This document shows positions 33,904-41,909 of a DNA stretch of 59,687 nt, piece by piece (positions within the stretch are counted from its first letter, which is position 1; each line of letters opens with the position of its first letter). Made by a program: the position numbers and the translations under genes. This DNA comes from Peronospora farinosa (lineage: Eukaryota; Oomycota; Peronosporomycetes; Peronosporales; Peronosporaceae). The DNA is taken from positions 1 to 59,687 of the forward strand of contig CANTFK010000416.1 of NCBI GenBank assembly GCA_947646735.1. Direction: 5' to 3'. The notes under the pieces were generated by a model, which had not been told where the DNA came from, did not search any database, and saw nothing but the letters and a program-made list of their open reading frames with translations.

Positions 33904-35171
33904 CCGGACGATATTCCTTCAGCCGCCCGACATAGAATGTCGGGTGGAGTCGCAGTGAAGAGGGGACGTCGAGTGTATAAGCGTCGCTAATTGCCTTCAG
34001 AACCTTGAATGGACCGATGAAGCGTGGCGCGAGTTTATTCGCGCCCAGATAAGTGACCGCAGAATCCCTTAAACCTTCCGTCGATAATAATTCACGGTCA
34101 CCTTTCTCAAACTTGCTCATGTTCTTTCTTCCATGTTTGTCAGCGTTCTCCTTCTGTTGGTCTACAGCAGTTTGTAGTGCGTCGCGTACAAACCTGGTGA
34201 TGGCTTGACGTTGGAGTATAAATTCCGACACGGCCATGTCATCAATTGGTCGCGCCGACTCAATCGGCGCGTAGTTGGCAGTAGGGGAACGTTTACCCGA
34301 AGACAGGTCAATCAATGTCTGCGCAGTGCATCGAGCTAATGGGGACGCCACGTCTGATGGCGTCAAAATGGCCGTCTTTGCCTTGGATCGTGTTACTGCA
34401 TTCGCGCTCAAAATACCGTGAGCTGCACTCGATCCTTGTTTATCACCTTTATCCCCCCCAGAGTGGAGCCACTAGGTGTTGTGGGTCGCCCCACGGCCAG
34501 GACAGTAGGAACACGAGGGTGACGAGCCGAATTTACAAAAAATGGCGTCAACCCTGTTGACGCGTGTACGGCGTTGTTGAGTGCGAACTCAGCGAGTGGT
34601 AAAAATGCACTCCAACTTGTAAATGACGTAGCATAACTCCGAAGAACATCTTCGAGGACTCGGTTCACGCGCTCGGTCTGCCCATCCGTTTCCGGATGGG
34701 ATGCCGTCGACATCAGCAGTTTTGTCCCGAGGAGCTCGAAAAGTGATGTCCAAAATGCGGACGTAAATCGCGGATCACGGTCCGAAACAATGTTTTCTGG
34801 AAGGCCATGATGACGGAACACCGCGTCGATGAAGTGCGCCGCGGTCTCTGCCGCGGTGACTTTAGCGTGAACAGGCACGAGATGTGTCATCTTGCTGAAT
34901 CTGTCAACAAAGACCAAGATGCCCGTTCTAGCTTGGCTATCGGGCGCAAGCCCGAAGATAAAGTCCATCGAAACTGATCTCCAGGCCTCTGCTGCAATTG
35001 GCAACGATCGCAAGGGAGCCTGTGACGATGGAGATGGCTTCACACGCTGGCATATTTCGCACGTTCGGATCCAGTTGCGTACCCACTTATACATGTGGGG
35101 CCAGAAGAAGTCTCGAGACACAGCCGCGAAAGTCTTTTCGCGGCCTAAATGGCCGCCAGCAGGAGCATCGT
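33340..35171 (-). pseudogene. Gypsy B integrase with chromodomain-like C-terminus
   Basis: 34408-35171 carries the zinc-binding region (GHLGREKT, CEICQRVK) and core (SVSMDFIFGLAPD, SDRDPRFTSAFW, HPETDGQTERVNRVLED). A frameshift near 34410 leads to 33413-34411 with the GPY/F module (RFIGPFKVLKAISDAYTLD), a Pro/Ser-rich linker, then VDAEGQVRWIVDR and YRVRWLGFPPEQDT, the chromodomain signature. The Trp expected next reads TGA. Chromodomains steer integration toward methylated histone H3, that is, heterochromatin. Confidence 0.87.
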
Positions 35172-35175
35172 GATA

Positions 35176-35988
35176 CTAGTGAATGATTCTTGCACGCAAA
35201 TCCATGTCATTGGCAATCACCGTGCGAGGAGAATCGAATTGGTCGATGCTATACAGAAGCAAATCGCCATCTAAACTGCATTGATGAATATGGTCGCGCT
35301 TGGTACGGGATAATGCTCCCAGGGCAGCATCGCTGGGAGCACGCAGATACTCGATAATGTCTGCATAATCTGAGTCACCCTTGTACGCTGCGACGATATC
35401 ATCAAATAAACACGGCTCGGGTGTAACCCGAGTTAAGTTCAGCGATACACACATTGCACATCGGTCATCATCGTCCTCGTCATCAGTAGCCTAGCGACTC
35501 AGAGCAGTCCGAGGATCGTAGTCGGGACGTCGTGACAAGGCGTCAGCGAGAATATTGGTCTTGCCTGGCTTGTAATGCACGACGAAGTTGTACTCAGAGA
35601 AGAATGAGAGCCATCGTGCCATCCGTTGGGACAGGTGTGGGCTCTTCATCGCTGTGCGCAGCGATGCATGATCGGTGTACAAAGCAAACGTACTTTCACC
35701 AAGGAGATGCACGCGAAACTTGATGAGTGCATAGCGCATCGCTAATAACTCCTTGTCGTGAACCGGATAGTTCTTCTCAGCTGGCTTCATCTGTCGCGAC
35801 TGATAACTCACGACTCGTTCACGGCCCTCATCATCAAATTGCATGAGGGCACAACCGATTGCAAAATCACTGGCGTCGCAAACCACGTGGAACGGCTTGG
35901 AATCGTCTGGTAGGACCAGGACTGGCGCTGACGCTAGGCTCCTCTTTACTGCTTCGAAGGCTGTTGGTGCTCGGGACGCCACAACCAC
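35176..35988 (-). pseudogene. Gypsy B RNase H and connection to integrase
   Basis: 35491-35988 contains RNase H motifs (FHVVCDASDFAIGCALMQFD, EKNYPVHDKELLAMRYAL, YTDHASLR, ADALSRRPDYDP). After a TAG near 35491, 35176-35454 continues the tether to the integrase (DDIVAAYKGDSDYADIIEYL, FDSPRTVIANDMDLRA). It is separated from RT by a frame change near 35950. Confidence 0.87.
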
Positions 35989-38228
35989 CTGGCGTCTTTC
36001 TTCAAGAGTGACGACAAAGGCTGGATAGAACCAGCATAATCCTTTGTATACTTGTGCAAATAATTAGCCAAGCCGAGCCACTGGCGCAACTCCGTAGGGT
36101 TCTTGGGCGTGGGCCAAGAACAGATGGACGACACCTTCTCTGGATCAGCTCGAACTCCCGATTTACTCACATAGCAACCTAACACCGGAATCTCCGGTGC
36201 ACAAAAGACACACTTCTTGAGATTCGCGTACAACTTATTGTCCCGCATAACTTGAAACACTTGCTTCAGGTGTTGAAGGTGAACTTGGACATCGTTGAGG
36301 TTGCCCTCGGCGCGACTATGGACGAAGATATCGTCAAAATAACTTGGGGCAAAGTTCCGAAGAGGTCTCAACACTTGAGACACCATGCGATTGAAAGTGG
36401 CCGGAGCGTTCTTCAACCCTTGTGGCATTACCAGCCACTCCCATAACATGCCACTCGGGGTGCTCACCGCGGTGAGTGGGATATCGCTCGGGCGCATCAA
36501 AATCTGGTAAAAGCCATCGGTCAAGTCGATGGCACTGAAGATGACACTTCCTGACATGGAATTCAGCACCATGTCCTTCCTGGGAATTGGCGTTTGCGCA
36601 GGAATAGTGGCATCATTCAACTTATTGAACGCATGCACTGTCCGCCAGCCTCCCGTAGCCTTCTTCACGCAGAAGGTTGGACTCGAATGTGGTGAGATAC
36701 TTTCTCGCACATGGCCCGCTTTGCGGCGGCCTTCAAAGTATGCGTCAATAGCTTCGACTTGATCTCGAGACAACGGCCACTGCCGTGTCACACAATACTT
36801 CGACCCTGGCACGAGATCAATCTCGTGCCGAGCACCGCGGTCCGCAGGAAGTTCAGCCGGGATCTTGTCCGGGAACACGTCTGCATACTCACGAGCAATG
36901 TCGTAGACGGGGTTACCAGACTCTCGCAGGGCCTCCCATGACTGTGATGCAAACCTTTCTTCACGCGCAGACTTCGGCTCAGCGCTTTGAGGACGCGCCA
37001 TATGCTCCTCGTTTTCCACGGTAACCACCTCGTTGGTGATTAGACACACTTGTTCCACAGTGCCTCCCTTAAGGTCACGTAGGAAATGCTTCCAGGAAAG
37101 CCCTGGAAGACTTGTAATGGAAGACGCATTACGAGGAGGACTCTCGACCTCGATATATTGGCGCCTTTGTGGACTCCCTTCCACGTACACGATAGCGTGG
37201 ACACATTCCAACGCTAAATTCTCGGTGCTGTTGTCCCCATCGTGCTTCGAGTCACTACTCGAAGCTGGCGAACCGCAGTCAGGTGATAAACCATCACCCC
37301 CCTCTAGGCACTGGATGTCGTCATCCAAGATGCCGGAAACACTGGACGGGAGTACCCCAAACTCGACCGTCGACACTTGATGCGGGAGCTCCTGCTCGGC
37401 CGCCGTAAACCCGCGTGGGAGCCCCTGCTCAACCACAGTATGCCCATGTGGGAACCTCGGTTCGACCACAGTGGGTGATGATGGGAACCCCGGTTCGACC
37501 ATCATGCTCTCGCGTGGGGACTCCTGTCCGTCCACGTTGTACTCGTGTGGGAGCCCCTGCTCGACCACAATATACCCATGTGGGAACCTCGGTTCGACCA
37601 CAGTGGGTGATGATGGGAACCCCGGTTCGACCATCATGCTCTCGCGTGAGGACTCCTGTCCGTCCACGTCACACTCGCTGGCGAGCTCTTGATCGTCGCC
37701 ACAATGCCCTTGTGGGAGCCCCTGCTCGACCACAATAGGTGCAGATGGGAACCCCGGTTCAACCACTGCATTCACGTGCGGGAACCCCTGTTCAACCGCA
37801 TTAATGACGCGCGGGAAACCCTGTTCGACCGCGTCGTCCTCGTCGTCCTCTTCGCTCTGTAGCGAGGAGTCACTGTCACTTGTGTCTCGAAGAACAGCAC
37901 AAGAAGTGCAGAGAGGGCCATCGCTCGCTCTGTGCACCGCCAACGTCGTGGAATCGCGATCCACGACTGTGACGTTTGGCCAGTCACTTGGAGATACCAA
38001 GAGATGGGTAAACACTTCACTGACATCGAACTTGCGTCGACGTCTCACTGATCTGGCTAACCAGTCGATCTGGGGCTTATAACGTGCCAACCATGGCATG
38101 CCCAGTATGCAATCGAATGCATAATTCATTGCGATCACCAAGAAATCATCATTACTGCGAAAGCCATCAAACGTATACGGCAACGACACTTCGCGCCGCG
38201 ATACGCAGTGTGGTTTCCCGTCAGCCAA
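35946..38228 (-). CDS. Gypsy B protease C-terminal part, repeat linker and reverse transcriptase (760-aa open frame)
   Basis: The longest undamaged part of either gypsy. It begins at MADGKPHC of the protease, passes [19 protein letters not shown], an acidic EQGFP/EPGFP repeat linker (about residues 130-290), [18 protein letters not shown], then [15 protein letters not shown] and a complete [67 protein letters not shown], and catalytic YFDDIFVHS. It ends by frameshift just before RNase H. The intact RT agrees with recent insertion. Confidence 0.9.
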   Translation of the reverse strand: MADGKPHCVSRREVSLPYTFDGFRSNDDFLVIAMNYAFDCILGMPWLARYKPQIDWLARSVRRRRKFDVSEVFTHLLVSPSDWPNVTVVDRDSTTLAVHRASDGPLCTSCAVLRDTSDSDSSLQSEEDDEDDAVEQGFPRVINAVEQGFPHVNAVVEPGFPSAPIVVEQGLPQGHCGDDQELASECDVDGQESSRESMMVEPGFPSSPTVVEPRFPHGYIVVEQGLPHEYNVDGQESPRESMMVEPGFPSSPTVVEPRFPHGHTVVEQGLPRGFTAAEQELPHQVSTVEFGVLPSSVSGILDDDIQCLEGGDGLSPDCGSPASSSDSKHDGDNSTENLALECVHAIVYVEGSPQRRQYIEVESPPRNASSITSLPGLSWKHFLRDLKGGTVEQVCLITNEVVTVENEEHMARPQSAEPKSAREERFASQSWEALRESGNPVYDIAREYADVFPDKIPAELPADRGARHEIDLVPGSKYCVTRQWPLSRDQVEAIDAYFEGRRKAGHVRESISPHSSPTFCVKKATGGWRTVHAFNKLNDATIPAQTPIPRKDMVLNSMSGSVIFSAIDLTDGFYQILMRPSDIPLTAVSTPSGMLWEWLVMPQGLKNAPATFNRMVSQVLRPLRNFAPSYFDDIFVHSRAEGNLNDVQVHLQHLKQVFQVMRDNKLYANLKKCVFCAPEIPVLGCYVSKSGVRADPEKVSSICSWPTPKNPTELRQWLGLANYLHKYTKDYAGSIQPLSSLLKKDARWLWRPEHQQPSKQ
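37380..37830 (-). repeat. Tandem repeats in the Gypsy B protease-RT linker
   Basis: A block encoding [20 protein letters not shown] and VVEQGLPH with DGQES(P/S)RES occurs twice almost unchanged (about 37440-37560 and 37560-37690), flanked by degenerate EQGFP units. It has the same position and peptide theme as the Gypsy A repeats, but a longer composite unit. Confidence 0.8.
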
Positions 38229-38261
38229 CTTGATGACGACTTGGCCAGGTCCCTCACGGAC

Positions 38262-39552
38262 CTAAATGCTGGGAGGCAGCATCGACCAACAAGATTCACG
38301 AAAGAAATTGTTTGTTGCTCCTGAGTCCAGGAATGCTCGCAGAGGTCGCCGGACGCCGGCGACATGTAAACTGACAATAATCAGACGTGAATCACCACTC
38401 GTAGTGGTGGCATTTAACCGTGCGCGTAGCGCAGGAGTACTGGAAGGTTGGGCTGCCACCGGGGGACCCGGACCTCCGTTCCAACCAGTAGGGCGCCCTG
38501 CACCTACTGATCCCGACCGTTTTTTGGACGTGCGGCCGGTACAGCACTCTCATGATGGGCGTCCACTACTTGCACCGATAATGGGGCTGGCGCACGGCAC
38601 TCTGCCGCGCGATGTCCTGGCTTGAGACAACCAAAGCAAACCATTGGACGCCCGGTGCGAGCGTCACCTTTATGATGAAAGACACGTCGCCGGTCACCCG
38701 ACGACTCAATAACGTCGATCTCCATAGGTTCTGGGCCAGAAGGCCGGGGAACGCTGACGACCGAGGGTTTGGCATAGGCCTTTGTGACCCTAAAGTCTTC
38801 ACGGAGTGCGATGGCGAATGCCTCCTCCAATGTGGCAGGCTCGGCGCGCTCCAGCGATAAGCGGGTCTGCCCCTCACGCATACTATCCACAAAGACATTT
38901 ACCTGTGTGTACATGTCCATGGGGTGCGTGATAATACACGACGCCAGATGCCTAGCCATCTGTACGTAGTCGCGCATCGCCATTTTACCCTGTCGCATCG
39001 ACAGGAATCTTGATCGCACCAGTTTCTCCTCTTGTGGTGGCTCGAAGGCAAGACGGAGATCGTCCTGGATGGTATCCAAGGTGGGAAATGCGTGCTCGTC
39101 CACAACGAGTTTACCAAGGGCCCACTCCTTGGCCTTCCCGGTGAGGCGGGAAGAAGAAAGTTGACCTTCGCCTGTGGAGCCTCAAGAAGTCTCGAGGCGA
39201 TGGCGATATCAACTTCTCGGAACCACCGGTTCAGCGATAACCGGTCCTTACCTTCTCCAGAGTAGGAGGAGGTTTCCATCTTCACGGCCTCATTACGTGA
39301 AGGGCGCGAGGGAGTTAAGCCTCGCCGGTTGGATTCGGCAAGCTCGCGTGCCATAAACTCATGTATGGCGAGACGTTGCGCGTCAGGGGTCGCTGATCTC
39401 ATCAGCGACGCGACGAATGCCTCTCCCGATATCGCCGCGAGGCGATTAAGGGCATCCCACTCAACACCAGTAAGATGGGGGAAGGTCGCGTGCTCCAGAA
39501 ATAAATCTGGAGCGTCAAAGTACGACGATTCGCTCATCCCAAACTCGGGCAT
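38262..39552 (-). pseudogene. Gypsy B gag and protease N-terminal part
   Basis: 38899-39552 starts the gag ([40 protein letters not shown]). A frameshift leads to 38504-39103 ([46 protein letters not shown]), with a full CX2CX4HX4C zinc knuckle ([14 protein letters not shown]). 38262-38459 carries the protease active site LDSGATNNFF and ends at a stop shortly after. Apart from these breaks the protein is well preserved. Confidence 0.88.
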
Positions 39553-39578
39553 AGGAAGGACTACAAAGTGCTACCAGG

Positions 39579-39920
39579 TGTAACGGGGCTAGAACGTACC
39601 GTCACTAGCTTACACGTGCGCTTGAGGAAGACTCAAGCCCGAGTATTAGGTATTAAGTAAATTTAACTCTGATTTTTATTTTGGTTTTGATTCGTACTAA
39701 TTACGAAGATTTTAGTCGTAATAGATACGACAGTGTTCCCGCCTTTCGGGAACCACACAATTTCAGGTTGATTTATCATTGGTCCATATTGGGGACTTTA
39801 GGCCCAATAATAAACCAATAATAAATTACCACGCTGTGCCCGCTATTCGGGCCCAGCACCTGCCTACATATGTAATTGTTTATTTGTGTTAATGCTATAT
39901 GTGTAATGTAGCCCATTATA
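39579..39920 (-). repeat. Gypsy B 5' LTR (right)
   Basis: 342 bp. Its outer end reads CCCATTATA instead of CCCATTACA. The target duplicate ATCCA follows at 39921-39925. The adjoining minus-strand CCTGGTAGCACTTTG is the probable primer-binding site. Confidence 0.95.
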
Positions 39921-39925
39921 ATCCA

Positions 39926-40337
39926 GGCCAGGGATGCGGAGAACGTCTAACATCCTAATGCGCTTGCCGTCAATGCCCGTTAAGCGCACCGACCCGGTTC
40001 CTACCACACGGATCTTCTTTCCATCCGCGATGGTTACCTCAATGCTTGTCACTAGGTTTTTGTAGTCGAACAATTCTTCTCGGTGCGGCGTCATGTGTGC
40101 CGTTGCACCATTGTCGATCAGCCACCCTGATGATCGACTCTCCCCGGCAGCAATAACAGCGTCCTCTTCATTATTTGCAGGCCCCTTCATGTGCGGGCAG
40201 TCCCGCTTCATGTGACCGAGCTTGTCACAGTTGAAGCATTTGCCTTTTAACCCGCTTCGATTCCTCGAGACGTTGTCCTTGCGTCCATTGTTCCTTCCGC
40301 CCTTGTCGAACCTTAGGTTTTTTCGACTTGATCCCAT
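39926..40337 (-). pseudogene. Copia zinc knuckle and protease, cut by Gypsy B
   Basis: It contains the nucleocapsid knuckle CFNCDKLGHMKRDC (CX2CX4HX4C) and the copia protease active site WLIDNGATAHM, followed by VTIADGKKIRVVGTGSVRL. The frame runs into Gypsy B at RIPGLD, and the sequence on the far side of Gypsy B (RRLLSVGKL) continues the normal copia pattern. The active-site triplet is D-N-G rather than D-S-G. Confidence 0.88.
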
Positions 40338-40922
40338 GTGTTGTAGCCTTTAGCGCGCGTTCCGTGGCTTCCTTCTTGTCCTGTCGCTCATACTCCTTAA
40401 AAAGCTTCTCCTTTACCTCTATGAGAGTGACGTCCTTGGCGTTCTCCACGATCGACGCGATGATCTCGTACTCTGCAGGCAGACTGCTGAGCAAAACCAC
40501 GAGCTGTCGCGCTTCGTCAATTGGCTCCCCCAGAGACTGGAGACCAACAATTAATTCATCGAACTTGTCCAGATGCTGGGTCATCGTCACGCCGTCGTCC
40601 ATCTTAAAATCATGAAGACGGCGGTTCATCGTCACCCGATTGTGCATGGTCGTGCGATTGTAAAACTCACGCAACGTAATCCATGCCTGGATAGCCGTCG
40701 TTGCAGACCGAATCTTTGTGTGATGCTCCACCGCAATGCCTTGAGCAATCAATCTCAGTGCCTTCATGTCGTTATCACCCACGCTTCAGTCATCTCAGCT
40801 TCGGGCTTGACCATCTGAATGTGTGCTAGCAGTCCCTTTCTCGCCAGCGTCATTCGCATGACAAACTACCAGTGGAAGTAATTGTCGCTCGCAAGGATGA
40901 CTTCAGCCCTTTTCGCAGACAT
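40225..40922 (-). pseudogene. Copia gag
   Basis: Begins at an ATG near 40922, has a TAG after FHW (about 40870) and a one-base frame change near 40785, then stays open to 40225. The main part has the gag pattern of copia elements (AIQAWITLREFYNRTT, MTQHLDKFDELIVGLQSLG, VVLLSSLPAEYEII). The Lys/Arg-rich C-terminus overlaps the zinc-knuckle frame. Confidence 0.85.
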
Positions 40923-40965
40923 GGGAGCGGCGAAGTTGATCTTGAGCGTCTTGCGGCTGTTAATC

Positions 40966-41225
40966 TGTTGAATTGATATATGTAGAAGAAGGCAAATTAT
41001 AAAGTAAATATATTTGGTCCTTAGTTCACTACCTTGAGCTACATCTAAGCCTGTCCTCGTCAGATATTTGTTACTGACGTCATCTAGATATGTCCGTTAA
41101 TAACGTCATGTCCTTTCAGGTATTGGCCTGTATCATATCCGTAACCTGAATCATCAGGATACAAATATGATATCATATAACGCCATTCGCCTGTCGAGCA
41201 TGCATTTAGCGGTAACATATCAACA
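40966..41225 (-). repeat. Copia 5' LTR (right)
   Basis: 260 bp with the canonical TGTTGA...TCAACA ends. The target duplicate GCTAG follows at 41226-41230. Confidence 0.95.
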
Positions 41226-41909
41226 GCTAGCAAGAACGCAAAGCGTTTATAACGTTTGGTAGGTATTGTACTTGATGGTAGTCATTTGAGTATGCAAAAC
41301 TTTTCTACAACCTTATTGAAGAGGTGGTATGAGTGTCAAATAGTAAGATGAGTATCAATAATATAATGGGCTTAAAAAAGAAAATTTATATTTTTTAGAT
41401 TAAATGCTTGTTATCGGGGTGGCCTTTCATAATGCATAATAGTACTACAGAAGACCTTGTCTAAAGTGATACAATTACATCTAGCAGCTAAGACAATTTA
41501 TCAGGTTAAAGTGGAGTAGAAGTTATCAGATAAGGCAGCAATATTTTAGGTAAAGGTTTTAGATCACTTGTGTATTTTATTGTTCTCAAAATTAATAATA
41601 GCCTTGGAAGCTGTTAACACAAGAGTTGTATGCAACAAAGTTTTAAACAGAAGCCAAGTGTTGAATAAGAAAAACAGCAAAAATATATTTGCTCCTGCCT
41701 TTAATAGCTTTCAAGCTAATTCAGGAACAAGCCTAAACGCATTTCCTTGAATCTTCTCCAGATCAAATACATCATTTGTCATGAGCAAGACTTGACTCGC
41801 GTCCCGTCCATGGCGGAAAGACAAACTAGAGACTCATTGAGAAAAGCCACTTCAAACAACTTACCTTCCGCATCGCACATGAATTCGACCACGACTCATC
41901 AACGCAGTT
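41226..41909. other. 3' flank of Argonaute copy 2 beyond the copia insertion
   Basis: AT-rich sequence of about 680 bp. It starts with the right target duplicate GCTAG (41226-41230). No gene, hairpin or further element terminus was seen. With 21515-21933 it made up the original spacer of about 1.1 kb between the two AGO stop codons. Confidence 0.6.

Larger units (their letters stand above)
32448..39920 (-). mobile_element. Gypsy B: younger chromovirus-type Ty3/gypsy element inserted in the copia protease
   Basis: 7473 bp, with LTRs at 32448-32789 and 39579-39920 and the 5-bp duplication ATCCA at 32443-32447 and 39921-39925. The minus-strand order is gag with zinc knuckle, protease (DSGATNNFF), repeat linker, RT, RNase H, integrase, GPY/F module and a chromodomain-like end (YRVRWLGFPPEQDT). 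Primer-binding site CCTGGTAGCACTTTG, purine tract GAGAAGGGGG. The LTRs differ at only about three positions, so insertion is recent, yet a few stops and frameshifts have accumulated. A plus-strand frame fills the space between pol and the 3' LTR. Confidence 0.95.
21934..41225 (-). mobile_element. Ty1/copia LTR retrotransposon, split by two gypsy insertions
   Basis: Bounded by 260-bp LTRs (TGTTGA...TCAACA) at 21934-22193 and 40966-41225, and flanked by the 5-bp duplication GCTAG (21929-21933 and 41226-41230). Coding is on the minus strand in copia order: gag, zinc knuckle, protease, integrase, reverse transcriptase, RNase H. A purine-rich tract lies just inside the left (3') LTR. Subtracting Gypsy A and Gypsy B with their duplications leaves about 4680 bp, a normal copia size. 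The protease-integrase and integrase-RT joins read sensibly once the gypsies are removed. Several stops and frameshifts make it non-autonomous. It inserted between two convergent Argonaute genes. Confidence 0.95.
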
